Below the pieces are notes generated by a model. The model was not told the origin of the DNA, did not search any database, and saw nothing but the letters and a program-made list of their open reading frames with translations. DNA of 52,229 nucleotides from JALZUV01 sp964654855 (lineage in GTDB: Bacteria; Pseudomonadota; Alphaproteobacteria; Rickettsiales; JALZUV01), in assembly GCA_964654855.1 (NCBI GenBank), contig CAZZJS010000010.1:1-52229 (forward strand), read 5' to 3'. This document shows positions 34,473-44,140 of this stretch, piece after piece; within the stretch, counting starts at the first letter, position 1, and every line of letters starts with the position of its first letter. The position numbers and the translations under genes were made by a program.

Positions 34473-36047
34473 ATGCCTAAAGTTTTAATCTCCGATAAAA
34501 TGAGTCCGACTGCGACAGAAGTCTTCAAAAAATCAGGCGTTGAGGTGGATGTTAAAACCGGAATGTCTGAAGAAGAACTTATCGCCGTGATTGCTGATTA
34601 CGATGGTTTGGCGATTCGCTCTGCAACTACAGTAACACCTGCTGTGTTCGAAGCAGCGAGAAATTTAAAAGTCGTCGGGCGTGCGGGTATTGGTGTTGAT
34701 AATATTAATCAACCTGCTGCTACGGCAAATGGCTGTGTGGTGATGAATACGCCATTTGGCAACTCTGTCACCACGGCGGAACATGCAATCTCTATGATGA
34801 TGGCGCTGGCACGTATGATCCCAGCAGCGAATGCATCTACCCATGGCGGTAAATGGGAGAAAAGCAAGTTCATGGGAACAGAACTTTATAGTAAAACACT
34901 TGGCTTGATTGGCTGTGGTAATATTGGTTCCATCGTGGCGAACCGTGCGCAAGGCTTGAAGATGAAAGTGATTGCTGCCGATCCTTATTTATCTGCTGAG
35001 AAGGCTGATGAAATGAATATCCGCAAAGTTGAACTTGATGAACTATTGGCGGAAGCTGATTTCATTACGCTACACACTCCCCTCAATGATTCGACCCGTA
35101 ATATTCTCGGAAAAGAGAATTTAGCGAAACTCAAAAAGGGTGCCCGTATCGTCAATTGTGCACGTGGTGGTTTGATTGATGAACATGCTCTGAAAGAGGC
35201 GATTGAGTCTGGTCATGTGGCGGGCGCAGCACTCGATGTGTATGAGAGCGAACCAGCGAAAGAGAATGTTCTATTCGGCATGGAACAAGTGATCTGTACT
35301 CCGCATCTAGGTGCCTCTACTTCAGAAGCGCAAGAGAATGTGGCGATTCAAGTAGCTGAACAAATGGCAGACTATCTGCTCAATGGTACAGTAACCAATG
35401 CACTTAATACCCCTTCATTGACGGCGGAAGAAGCGAAGCAGCTTAATCCGTATCTTGATCTCGCAGAGCAGCTCGGTAGCTTCGGTGGCCAGATTACTGA
35501 GAATGGGCTGAAAGCGGTTACGATTGAATATATTGGTGAGATCGGAAAACTGAACACCAAGCCATTAACGGCGATTTGCCTGAAGGGTGTTTTGGCACCA
35601 ATGGTAAGTAGTGTGAATGCGGTTAATGCACGTAATGTAGCGCAAGAGCGCGGTATTGAAGTGACCGAAACGATCAAAGAGCAAAGTGGTAATTACCAAA
35701 GCCTCATTCGTGTGACAATTGAAACCGAGAAGCGCGAGCGTGCTGTTGCAGGAACTCTCTTTGCAGGTCATCCACGTGTGGTGGAAGTGGCAGGTGTGAA
35801 ACTTGAGGCAAACCTTGGTAAGCATATTATCTATGTGAATAACGAAGATAAGCCGGGCTTGATTGGTGATCTAGGTAAAGTGCTGGGTGAAGCGAAGATT
35901 AATATCGCTAATTTCCACCTAGGTCGTGGTGATGACCGTGATGATGCTGTCGCGCTCGTGGAGGTCGATGAAGCGGTGAAAGATGACATTATGGTTAAGA
36001 TTGCTGCCCTCCCTACAGTTAAGCAGGCCAAATTCTTGCAGTTTTAG
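34473..36047 (+). CDS. serA: D-3-phosphoglycerate dehydrogenase
   Basis: Catalyses the first step of serine synthesis. 524 residues. Start ATG 34473 after AGAAGGAAT; the frame opens earlier inside serC. Substrate domain, NAD Rossmann motif GLIGCGNIGSIVANRA, catalytic Arg/Glu/His region (NCARGGLIDE; TPHLGASTSEAQ), an intervening allosteric substrate-binding domain and a C-terminal ACT domain (IIYVNNEDKPGLIGDLGKVL). The ACT domain suggests serine feedback inhibition. Confidence 0.96.
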   Translation: MPKVLISDKMSPTATEVFKKSGVEVDVKTGMSEEELIAVIADYDGLAIRSATTVTPAVFEAARNLKVVGRAGIGVDNINQPAATANGCVVMNTPFGNSVTTAEHAISMMMALARMIPAANASTHGGKWEKSKFMGTELYSKTLGLIGCGNIGSIVANRAQGLKMKVIAADPYLSAEKADEMNIRKVELDELLAEADFITLHTPLNDSTRNILGKENLAKLKKGARIVNCARGGLIDEHALKEAIESGHVAGAALDVYESEPAKENVLFGMEQVICTPHLGASTSEAQENVAIQVAEQMADYLLNGTVTNALNTPSLTAEEAKQLNPYLDLAEQLGSFGGQITENGLKAVTIEYIGEIGKLNTKPLTAICLKGVLAPMVSSVNAVNARNVAQERGIEVTETIKEQSGNYQSLIRVTIETEKRERAVAGTLFAGHPRVVEVAGVKLEANLGKHIIYVNNEDKPGLIGDLGKVLGEAKINIANFHLGRGDDRDDAVALVEVDEAVKDDIMVKIAALPTVKQAKFLQF

Positions 36048-36070
36048 GTGTTTCATGGCATTCTGTTTAT

Positions 36071-36946
36071 ATGGAATTGCCTGCAGGTTCATCGGAATTA
36101 CGTGCTCTCGCTGAAGACGGGATTGTTGAAGCGCAGCGCAAGGTGGGTGATCTTTATGTTTTAGGTCAAGGCGGTAAGGAGCAGAATTATGAACGCGCGG
36201 CCTTTTGGTATGGTCAAGCAGCTGCAGGCGGTGACTCTGAAGCACAAAAATGTCTCGGTAATATGTACGCAAATGGAGTGGGCGTAAAACAAGATTACGA
36301 AAAAGCCTTCATTCTTTATGAAACGTCAGCCGCTCAAGGTAATGCGAAAGCAATTTTCAATTTAAGTCTTATGTACCAAATCGGACATCATGCAGATAAA
36401 AATTATGAAGAAGCTTATAGACTGTGTTTGAAATCAGCTAAATCAGGTTACGCTTCTGCACAATTGAATTTAGCCTTATTGCTTTGTGAAGGTAAAGGGT
36501 GTCAGCCGAATCATAGAGAGGCATTAGAGTGGTTTTCGAAAGCTGCTGAACAGGGAAACTCGGTCGCGCAAATGCATTTAGCCAATGCCTATGCCGAAGG
36601 CATTGCGATAGATAAAGACGAAAAGAAGGCATTTCATTGGTATTTGCAAGCTGCTGAGTATGGCGACGTGTTGGCGCAAACGAAATTGGCCGAATGTTAT
36701 GAATCTGGTATTGGTACTAAGGTGAATACGGCTGAAGCGTATTTTTGGTTACGCCTTGCTCGCAAAACGGATCCTCAAACCGTGCACTTTGACGAAGAGA
36801 GCTATTTAGAAAAAATCGATGAAGAGCAGGTAAAAAACATGGAAGAAAAAGTGAAGCTTTGGCAGCCTAAAAAAGAGAAGCTACTCTCTCCACTTTTCAA
36901 CGTGAAAGAAAACCCAAAAGCGGCGGGCAAGCCGCTTCCTGCGTAA
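36071..36946 (+). CDS. Sel1-repeat (TPR-like) protein
   Basis: 291 residues with about six tandem Sel1-like repeats (about 10-235; e.g. AQKCLGNMYANGVGVKQDYEKA and AQMHLANAYAEGIAIDKDEKKA). These form an alpha-solenoid for protein binding. No signal peptide is seen, so it is probably cytoplasmic. A charged C-terminal helix follows. No Shine-Dalgarno. 23 bases after serA and 7 bases from the convergent phaB end. Confidence 0.85.
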   Translation: MELPAGSSELRALAEDGIVEAQRKVGDLYVLGQGGKEQNYERAAFWYGQAAAGGDSEAQKCLGNMYANGVGVKQDYEKAFILYETSAAQGNAKAIFNLSLMYQIGHHADKNYEEAYRLCLKSAKSGYASAQLNLALLLCEGKGCQPNHREALEWFSKAAEQGNSVAQMHLANAYAEGIAIDKDEKKAFHWYLQAAEYGDVLAQTKLAECYESGIGTKVNTAEAYFWLRLARKTDPQTVHFDEESYLEKIDEEQVKNMEEKVKLWQPKKEKLLSPLFNVKENPKAAGKPLPA

Positions 36947-36953
36947 GCAGTGA

Positions 36954-37682
36954 TTAACTCATATATTGGCCACCATTAACGGAGAGGGTTTCTCCGGTAA
37001 TAAATCCAGAATTTTCATCCACTAAGAACGAAACACAACGTGCGATCTCGTCAGGCTCACCGAGGCGACCTACCGGAATGCCAGCAACAATTTTTTCTAA
37101 AACTTTTTCAGGTACGGCTTTGACCATTTCTGTAGCGATATAACCCGGAGCGACGGCGTTGACGGTAATGCCTTTTGCTGCAGTCTCGCGTGCGAGTGCT
37201 TTGGTGAAGCCGATCGCACCGGCTTTGGCAGCCGAATAGTTAGTTTGTCCAAATTGTCCGAGCTGACCATTGACCGAGCTAATACTAACGATGCGTCCAT
37301 AACCACGCTCGCGCATACCTTCGATGACCGCATGAGACATATTGAAGCAAGAGTTAAGATTTGTGCTAATGACTTGGTTCCAATATTCAGGAGTCATCTT
37401 ATGCATGGCTGAATCGCGTGTGATGCCTGCATTATTCACAAGTACTTCAACGGGTTTTCCAATATCACTTTCAATTTTCTGAATAGTGGCTTCGCATGCT
37501 GTATAATCGGCGACATCGAACTTATAGGTTTTGATGCCGGTGCGTTCTGTAAAGGCTTTTGCCGCATCTTCGCGTGAAGCATAGCTTGCTACGACCTCAA
37601 AGTCGTCAGCTTGCAGTTTGAGTGAAATGGCCTCGCCAATACCGCGAATACCACCGGTTACAATTGCTAATCGTTTTGTCAT
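36954..37682 (-). CDS. phaB: Acetoacetyl-CoA reductase
   Basis: NADPH-dependent short-chain dehydrogenase making (R)-3-hydroxybutyryl-CoA for PHB. 242 residues. TGGIRGIG cofactor loop (9-16), NNAG (83-86), catalytic Ser136, Tyr149 and Lys153 within SSVNGQ...QTNYSAAKAG, and C-terminal GGQYMS, all as in PhaB. Sixteen bases after phaA in the pha cluster. Confidence 0.95.
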   Translation of the reverse strand: MTKRLAIVTGGIRGIGEAISLKLQADDFEVVASYASREDAAKAFTERTGIKTYKFDVADYTACEATIQKIESDIGKPVEVLVNNAGITRDSAMHKMTPEYWNQVISTNLNSCFNMSHAVIEGMRERGYGRIVSISSVNGQLGQFGQTNYSAAKAGAIGFTKALARETAAKGITVNAVAPGYIATEMVKAVPEKVLEKIVAGIPVGRLGEPDEIARCVSFLVDENSGFITGETLSVNGGQYMS

Positions 37683-37698
37683 GTTTGCTCTCCGATCC

Positions 37699-38868
37699 CT
37701 ATCGCTCTACACAAAGGGCTATACCCATGCCGCCACCGATACATAAAGTGGCTAGGCCTTTTTTAGCATCGCGGCGCTTCATTTCGTGCAATAATGTGAC
37801 AAGGATGCGGCAACCTGAGGCGCCAATAGGATGGCCAAGAGCTATCGATCCGCCATTTACATTCACTTTGCTTGCGTCCCAGCCCACGCCTTTATTAACA
37901 GAGAGAGCTTGAGCAGCGAATGCTTCATTTGATTCAATTAAGTCGAGATTGTCATGGCTCCAGCCCGCTTTCTTGAGTGCTCTTTGCGTTGCAGGAACTG
38001 GGCCAGTACCCATGACTTTTGGATCGACACCAGCTTGCGCCCATGACTTAATCCTTGCGAGTGGTGTGAGCCCATGTTTTTCGGCAGTTTCACGAGACAT
38101 TACCATGACGGCTGCCGCTCCATCATTAATACCAGAAGCGTTACCTGCGGTTACGGTTCCTTCTTTATCGAAAGCAGGGCGAAGTTTGCCTAAATCTTCT
38201 AGCGTCGTCGCGCGTGGGTGTTCGTCTGTATCGACCATTATATCACCTTTGCGATGTTTGATGGTGACAGGCACGATCTCATCTGCAAATTTGCTCTCTG
38301 CTTGTGCCGCTTGATATTTATCTTGCGAAGCGAGAGCGAATGTATCTTGTTCTTCACGGCTTAAACTATATTCCTTCGCGATATTCTCAGCGGTAATACC
38401 CATATGGTAGTCGTTGAAAATATCAGTGAGCCCATCATAAACCATCGTATCGATTAGTTTACCATTACCCATTTTCACGCCTTCACGTAAGTGGGCAGCA
38501 TGAGGTGAGTTGCTCATGCTTTCTTGTCCACCAGCAATCACAATTTCGCTATCGCCATTCGCTATTGCTTGTGCGGCTAAGGCAACGGTACGTAAACCAG
38601 ATCCACACACTTGGTTGATATTCCAAGCGGGTGTTTCGATCGGCAGGTCAGCGCCAAGTGAAGCTTGGCGTGCGGGATTCATGCCATGCCCTGCAGTGAG
38701 CACTTGCCCTAGAATGACTTCAGAAACCGCTTCTTTTGCGATACCTGTTTCTTCTAGTAAGTTGCGAATAACGGCTGCACCAAGCTCATGCGCTGCGAGT
38801 GACGAGAAGCCGCCTAAAAAGCGTCCAACAGCAGTACGTTTTGCGGCAACAATGACAATATCAGACAT
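37699..38868 (-). CDS. phaA: Acetyl-CoA acetyltransferase (beta-ketothiolase)
   Basis: Condenses two acetyl-CoA to acetoacetyl-CoA. 389 residues. Nucleophile Cys88 (NQVCGSGLR), GGSIALGHPIGASGCR with the catalytic His, and the second active Cys in CIGGGMG. Feeds phaB downstream and phaC upstream. 82 bases separate it from phaC. Confidence 0.96.
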   Translation of the reverse strand: MSDIVIVAAKRTAVGRFLGGFSSLAAHELGAAVIRNLLEETGIAKEAVSEVILGQVLTAGHGMNPARQASLGADLPIETPAWNINQVCGSGLRTVALAAQAIANGDSEIVIAGGQESMSNSPHAAHLREGVKMGNGKLIDTMVYDGLTDIFNDYHMGITAENIAKEYSLSREEQDTFALASQDKYQAAQAESKFADEIVPVTIKHRKGDIMVDTDEHPRATTLEDLGKLRPAFDKEGTVTAGNASGINDGAAAVMVMSRETAEKHGLTPLARIKSWAQAGVDPKVMGTGPVPATQRALKKAGWSHDNLDLIESNEAFAAQALSVNKGVGWDASKVNVNGGSIALGHPIGASGCRILVTLLHEMKRRDAKKGLATLCIGGGMGIALCVER

Positions 38869-38950
38869 AAGAGAACTCCAAGCTCATAAATAATGTGTCA
38901 TTTCTTGTAGGCGAGGGGAGTGGCGCTGTCCAGCACCTCAGTAGAAAAAT

Positions 38951-40126
38951 TTAGAACTGTGCCATCCAGCGTTTCATTGGCAGTAGCATACGGTCACCTT
39001 GTTCTAAACCAGCCACCATACCGACATGACCGGAAGAGGGAGTAATGAGGGTAACATTATCCATGCCATCCACTAGCGGTACCGCACATTCATAAGGGAC
39101 TATTTTATCACGCGTTGGGATGGCCGCGAATATAGGGATATTCAATTCATTGGTGCGGATTACTTGTCCGCCTACTTCCCAAACACCTTTGGGGAGCGGG
39201 TTGTCTCTCGGCCAATCCAGCAGGCATTGTTCTGCTACGGTTTGAGTGACATCTACTCCATCATTGGCCCAATGTTGCATCGCAACGAAATTCATTTCAT
39301 CACGAATGCTGCTTGCTTCGGAGAATTTACTAAACTGATTAATGACTCGTCCGGCGTTAGCAAGGTAGCAAAGTGATTGCACATTTTCAGATGCAAAAAG
39401 GGGCGCTTTTTTAATCTTTTCTTTTAGCGAATGGCGTTGTTCGCTGTTCATCTTTGCGAAGGAATAGTGGCTAAAGTCCCAAGGAGTGGCAAGAAGTGCT
39501 AAACCCATTACGCGCGGGAAAAGGCAAGTAAGTGCCGTGGCAATCACACCCCCTAGGCAATAACCAAGCGTAAGAAGTGGTCGATTGATAAATTCCCAAT
39601 GTTCTTGCAGGGTTTCAAGCAGGCTAATGACGTAGTCATCGACTCCCATTTTTGCATCTTCACCTATTGGTGTGTGCCATTCTACAATGCAAACATCTAA
39701 GGATTCGCGGTTGAAATGCTGCACGAGACTGGTTTGTGGTGTGAGGTCTAGAATATAATATTTATTCACCAACGAAGGAATACACAATAAAAGAGGGCGG
39801 CGTTCAGCTTCTTTGCGGTTGCTTGATTTATAGAAACGTAAATTGCAATGCTTGCCTTCAAGGATGGTTGTTGCAGGGCTTAATTGTGGACCAATAAATT
39901 TAGAATTGCGATATCTATCCAGTCCCTTTCGAAACTTTGATTCGCGCGTTTCGCTCTCCTTTTGGATAGCTTTTTCTAATAGTTGGAGTTTGCTTAAACT
40001 CGCCACGGATAATGGTTTCGAGGACGTGAATTCGCTGCTCGCACCTCTCAAGGCGGCGGGCCAATTCTTGAACTGAGCGTCCGCTATGCTCATCAAGCTT
40101 GGTAGATTGTTTATTGGGTGTCCCAT
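38951..40126 (-). CDS. phaC: PHA synthase, class III/IV-like PhaC
   Basis: Alpha/beta-hydrolase polymerase of (R)-3-hydroxyacyl-CoA. Counted from ATG 40126: lipase-like box GYCLGG with nucleophile Cys190, catalytic Asp340 (PTRDKIVP) and His367 (SSGHVGM), plus WHTPIGEDAKMGVDDY. 391 residues, or 351 from a GTG at 40006. Either fits the short two-subunit synthases, not the about 590-residue class I enzymes. The start is uncertain: from 40126 it would overlap the small upstream gene by 212 bases, from GTG 40006 by 92. No good ribosome site marks either. Confidence 0.85.
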   Translation of the reverse strand: MGHPINNLPSLMSIADAQFKNWPAALRGASSEFTSSKPLSVASLSKLQLLEKAIQKESETRESKFRKGLDRYRNSKFIGPQLSPATTILEGKHCNLRFYKSSNRKEAERRPLLLCIPSLVNKYYILDLTPQTSLVQHFNRESLDVCIVEWHTPIGEDAKMGVDDYVISLLETLQEHWEFINRPLLTLGYCLGGVIATALTCLFPRVMGLALLATPWDFSHYSFAKMNSEQRHSLKEKIKKAPLFASENVQSLCYLANAGRVINQFSKFSEASSIRDEMNFVAMQHWANDGVDVTQTVAEQCLLDWPRDNPLPKGVWEVGGQVIRTNELNIPIFAAIPTRDKIVPYECAVPLVDGMDNVTLITPSSGHVGMVAGLEQGDRMLLPMKRWMAQF

Positions 40127-40298
40127 TAGTTGCTACATGTGTTTCCGTCTTTTTTGTATTGCAATGCCATAAATCATTGGATTGTTCCATCAAATGAAGT
40201 AATTTCGTATTGAAGCTAGGGTCTTCCATCGTATTGCTGAAAGAGTCCTGCCATATATCGAAAAACTGACGTGCAAAATCTTCGGGTTCCATAGTCAT
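39915..40298 (-). CDS. Probable small PHA synthase partner (PhaE/PhaR-subunit-like)
   Basis: 127 residues from ATG 40298 (an in-frame TTG precedes it). The N-terminus EPEDFARQFFDIWQDSFSNTM resembles the helical start of PhaE or class IV PhaR subunits. A polar linker is followed by a coiled-coil segment RSVQELARRLERCEQRIHVL (about 75-98). It lies immediately upstream of, and overlaps, phaC in another frame; the coiled coil ends where a GTG for phaC occurs. The call rests on position and architecture, not on a definite match. It may instead be a phasin-like protein. Confidence 0.55.
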   Translation of the reverse strand: MTMEPEDFARQFFDIWQDSFSNTMEDPSFNTKLLHLMEQSNDLWHCNTKKTETHVATNGTPNKQSTKLDEHSGRSVQELARRLERCEQRIHVLETIIRGEFKQTPTIRKSYPKGERNARIKVSKGTG

Positions 40299-40353
40299 CA
40301 AAACATTAACAAAGAGTAACGTTATAGTCTAAAACTCGCCGAGAATTCAAGCT

Positions 40354-40809
40354 ATGAATGATAAAAAAACAAAAGAAAACACCGATAATACAGTTTATAT
40401 TAAGAAATATGCTAACCGCCGGTTGTATAATATGGAAACAAGCAGCTATGTGACATTGGATGATTTGGCAAGCTTGGTCAAAAAAGACGTAAAATTTGTG
40501 GTGAAAGACGCGAAAAGCGAGGTGGAATTAACGCGGCAGGTGCTAGTGCAAATCATTTTAGAGCAAGAGTCTGGTGGGGCAGAGATGCTGCCAATTGAAA
40601 TGTTGCGTTCTTTGATTCGTTATTATGATACTGACCTTCATCAATCTTTTTCGAATTATCTCACCGGCTCAATGCAGAGTTTTACGAATAATCAAGATGA
40701 GTTTTTAAAAAATGTTTCGTCTTTTGGAAATTGGGACTCTATTCAAGAGCAGCAAGCTGAATGGTTTAAAAAGACTATGGAAATGATGAACCCGCTAAAG
40801 ACTAGTTAG
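40354..40809 (+). CDS. phaR: PHA synthesis repressor PhaR
   Basis: 151 residues. N-terminal PHB accumulation regulatory domain (VYIKKYANRRLYNMETSSYVTLDDL, about 19-70) that binds DNA and PHB, then the PHB_acc domain (about 75-115). In related bacteria PhaR represses phasin and pha genes until polymer forms. Divergent from the pha cluster with a 55-base gap, so it can control both directions. Overlaps the convergent 40802 gene by 8 bases. Confidence 0.92.
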   Translation: MNDKKTKENTDNTVYIKKYANRRLYNMETSSYVTLDDLASLVKKDVKFVVKDAKSEVELTRQVLVQIILEQESGGAEMLPIEMLRSLIRYYDTDLHQSFSNYLTGSMQSFTNNQDEFLKNVSSFGNWDSIQEQQAEWFKKTMEMMNPLKTS

Positions 40810-41356
40810 GGCTGAAGGTATTACGTGCTTTATTTTTTTGCTGATGCTCATACATACCTGGTGTTGCTTCAGGTAGCTGGGTAGGTACATCTGCTTCCTC
40901 AAAAGAAAGCATCTCCTTCGTATCTTTGAGGCCCTGTTGAAAGACAGCAAAAGGTTCGATTCCATCTGCGGTCATTTTTTCGATTGCTGCTTGAGCAATT
41001 TGTGGGCTTTCATTTTGTGCAACGGCATATAGCTTACCTAATTCTTCAGGCGAGATGCCGCCTTCAGGCGATTCCATACGAGTTACTTCGATGGGCTCAA
41101 CACCATTTTCTTTTAACGCTTCGTTGACGACAACAGTTCCAAGTGCTGCACCGCCAACTGCTGCCGCTGCACCTGTGCCGCCTGTACTAATCGCTGCACC
41201 AGCACCAACAGCTCCTGTAGTCACAACAGCAGCCTTACTAACTGACTTTAAAGCCTCACCGCTATTTTCTGCTGCAATTTCTGCTAAATCTTCTCCTAAA
41301 TCCATCAGCATCTGTAATGGATTTAGTTTACCTTCACCGTTAAAGTACTTTCCCAT
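40802..41356 (-). CDS. Hypothetical protein with Gly/Ala-rich segment
   Basis: 184 residues from ATG 41356 (a TTG at 41377 is also in frame). An N-terminal helical region is followed by a long Ala/Gly/Thr/Val stretch (about 45-80) that could insert in a membrane or PHA granule surface, then an acidic C-terminal half with helix-forming segments. No family recognised. Its neighbours phaR and the pha cluster make a granule-associated role conceivable but unproven. Confidence 0.6.
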   Translation of the reverse strand: MGKYFNGEGKLNPLQMLMDLGEDLAEIAAENSGEALKSVSKAAVVTTGAVGAGAAISTGGTGAAAAVGGAALGTVVVNEALKENGVEPIEVTRMESPEGGISPEELGKLYAVAQNESPQIAQAAIEKMTADGIEPFAVFQQGLKDTKEMLSFEEADVPTQLPEATPGMYEHQQKNKARNTFSPN

Positions 41357-41413
41357 AAAGAAAAGTATATCAGCCAAATATGACCGTTTTGTGACCGTGA
41401 GCCAGAAAATCGA

Positions 41414-44089
41414 CTATGCTGCTAGGTTTTTAAGCACATAGCGCAAGATTCCACCATTACGGTAATAATCCAGCTCATCTAACGTATCGATACGGCAAAG
41501 CAGTTTTAGATCCTTCGTTTCACCATTTTTGGTGATAGAAAGTGTTACATCACAACCCGGTTTCAAGGCATCCAATCCTTTGATATCAAATACTTCAGAG
41601 CCATCAATGCCTAGAGATGCGTGACTCACTCCATCTTTGAAGCTCAAAGGTAATACGCCCATGCCGATAAGGTTCGAACGGTGAATACGCTCAAAACTCT
41701 CGGTGATAACGGCTTTAACACCTAAAAGAGTGGTTCCTTTTGCTGCCCAATCACGTGATGAACCGGTGCCATATTCTTTGCCCCCCATAACGATAAGAGG
41801 AGTTTCGTCTGAAGCATATTTCATTGCCGCATCATAGATACTCATTTGATCACCGGTTGGTAGATAAGTCGTCCAGCCGCCTTCGGTGCCTGGAGCGAGC
41901 TGATTGCGGATACGCACATTGGCGAAAGTTCCACGCATCATCACCTCATGGTTTCCGCGACGGGAGCCATAAGAGTTCCAGTCTTTCTTATCTACACCAT
42001 TTGCTTCAAGATACTCCGCCGCAGGGCTCCCTGGTGCAATACCACCTGCAGGTGAGATATGATCCGTTGTGATCGAATCGCCCAGTAGAGCAAGTAGCTT
42101 CGCGCCGCGAATATCTTCGCTATTGGCCGGAGCATCCATACCATCAAAGAACGAAGGAAGGCGCACATAAGTGCTGGCACCTTGCCAATCGTATGTTTGA
42201 CCTTCGCCGACAGCTACATTTTGCCATGCTGCGGGGCCGGTGAATACATCGCTGTATTTCTCTTCAAACATCGCACGAGTTACGCAGCGAGCCACGGTAT
42301 CAGATACTTCTTGGCTGGTTGGCCATACGTCTTTTAGGAACACATCATTACCATTTTTATCCTGCCCAAGAGGTTCGGTTGTAATGTCGATATTCATTGA
42401 TCCTGCAAGCGCATAAGCTACTACGAGAGGAGGGGACGCTAGATAGTTTCCACGTACATTTTGGTGTACCCGGCCTTCAAAGTTTCGGTTACCAGAAAGC
42501 ACTGAAGTTACGACGAGTTTATTATCTTTAATGGCAGCTTCTACGGGCTCCATCAATGGGCCTGAGTTACCAATACAAGTGGTGCAACCATAGCCCACGA
42601 GGTTAAAGCCGAGATGATCGAGATCATCGTTTAAACCCGCACGCTCAAGATATTCTGTTACCACTTGTGATCCTGGTGCGAGTGAGGTTTTCACCCATGG
42701 CTTTACTTGCATGCCAAGCTCACGTGCTTTTTTCGCTACCAAGCCAGCGGCTAGCATTACGCTAGGGTTAGACGTGTTGGTACAAGAGGTAATCGCTGCG
42801 ATCACTACATCACCATGACCAAGATCAAACTCTTTGCCCTTCACTTCAACGCGCGCTTCTTGTGCCGTATCACCTGTATTAAGGATAGCCCAATCTTTAG
42901 ATTTAAATTGAGGCGCCGCATCTGAAAGCAAGATCATATCTTGTGGGCGTTTAGGACCTGAGATTGCCGGCTCAATGCTTGAAAGATTAAGTGCAAGAAC
43001 ATCCGTAAAGACGGGATCTTCGCCTGAATCTTCACGCCACATGCCTTGTGCTTTGGCATAGGCTTCAACAAGCGCAATACGTTCTTCATCACGGCCTGTT
43101 AGGCGTAAGTAATTGAGTGTTTCATCATCAATCGGGAAGATACCGCATGTTGCGCCATATTCGGGGGCCATATTCGCAATCGTCGCACGATCTGCGAGAG
43201 ATAGATGCTTGAGGCCTTCGCCGTAAAATTCAACAAACTTACCGACTACGCCTTTATCACGTAGCATTTTCACAATCTTGAGTACAAGGTCAGTCGCCGT
43301 CATTCCTTCAGGTAATTTACCCGTTAGTTTGAAGCCAACTACTTCGGGAATCACCATTGAGATAGGTTGGCCGAGCATAGCTGCTTCGGCCTCAATACCG
43401 CCAACACCCCAGCCAAGCGCACCAAGACCGTTTACCATTGTCGTATGGCTATCAGTTCCTACAAGCGTATCAGGATAAGCAAAGGTTTTGCCATTCTCTT
43501 CTTTCGTCCACACAGTTTGGGCGAGATACTCAAGATTCACCTGATGACAAATCCCCGTTCCCGGAGGAACGACGCGGAAATTATCGAACGCTTTTTGTCC
43601 CCATTTAAGGAACTCGTAGCGTTCTTTATTGCGTTGCATTTCAAGCTCAACATTCTCATCAAACGCGCTATCAGTACCGTATTTATCAACCATGACGGAG
43701 TGATCAATCACCAGATCTACTGGAGAGAGTGGATTAATCTTATCGGCATCTTCGCCCATCCCAACGATTGCATCGCGCATTGCAGCCAAGTCAACTACAG
43801 CTGGAACGCCAGTAAAGTCTTGCATTAATACACGGGCAGGGCGGTAAGCAATTTCACGTGGGTTCTTTTGGTTCTTCACCCAAGCAGCGAAAGCTTCAAT
43901 ATCTTGCTTTTCTACAGAACGGCCATCTTCATAGCGCAGTAAATTCTCAAGCAGAATCTTTAGTGAGTAAGGTAAGCGCGCAATATCAGCCCCTAAAGAG
44001 GACTCTGCCGCTTTAATGTTATAATAATGATATGTCTTACCGTTCGATTCGAGCGTTTGTGCTGTGTTAAAGCTATCTTGGCTTTGCAT
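41414..44089 (-). CDS. acnA: Aconitate hydratase A
   Basis: TCA-cycle isomerisation of citrate to isocitrate. 891 residues of the AcnA/IRP type. 4Fe-4S ligands are in AAITSCTNTSNPS and GYGCTTCIGNSGPL. Substrate residues are in GTDSHTTMVNGLGALGWGVGGIEAE, and the swivel domain has GSRRGNHEVMMRGTFANVR and GKEYGTGSSRDWAAKGT. AGGAGAAC precedes the ATG. Lies 51 bases after znuA. Confidence 0.97.
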   Translation of the reverse strand: MQSQDSFNTAQTLESNGKTYHYYNIKAAESSLGADIARLPYSLKILLENLLRYEDGRSVEKQDIEAFAAWVKNQKNPREIAYRPARVLMQDFTGVPAVVDLAAMRDAIVGMGEDADKINPLSPVDLVIDHSVMVDKYGTDSAFDENVELEMQRNKERYEFLKWGQKAFDNFRVVPPGTGICHQVNLEYLAQTVWTKEENGKTFAYPDTLVGTDSHTTMVNGLGALGWGVGGIEAEAAMLGQPISMVIPEVVGFKLTGKLPEGMTATDLVLKIVKMLRDKGVVGKFVEFYGEGLKHLSLADRATIANMAPEYGATCGIFPIDDETLNYLRLTGRDEERIALVEAYAKAQGMWREDSGEDPVFTDVLALNLSSIEPAISGPKRPQDMILLSDAAPQFKSKDWAILNTGDTAQEARVEVKGKEFDLGHGDVVIAAITSCTNTSNPSVMLAAGLVAKKARELGMQVKPWVKTSLAPGSQVVTEYLERAGLNDDLDHLGFNLVGYGCTTCIGNSGPLMEPVEAAIKDNKLVVTSVLSGNRNFEGRVHQNVRGNYLASPPLVVAYALAGSMNIDITTEPLGQDKNGNDVFLKDVWPTSQEVSDTVARCVTRAMFEEKYSDVFTGPAAWQNVAVGEGQTYDWQGASTYVRLPSFFDGMDAPANSEDIRGAKLLALLGDSITTDHISPAGGIAPGSPAAEYLEANGVDKKDWNSYGSRRGNHEVMMRGTFANVRIRNQLAPGTEGGWTTYLPTGDQMSIYDAAMKYASDETPLIVMGGKEYGTGSSRDWAAKGTTLLGVKAVITESFERIHRSNLIGMGVLPLSFKDGVSHASLGIDGSEVFDIKGLDALKPGCDVTLSITKNGETKDLKLLCRIDTLDELDYYRNGGILRYVLKNLAA

Positions 44090-44140
44090 GAGATGTTCTC
44101 CTATTAGTTGCCGCGATTTTTGAGTAATTGTGGATGCTGG

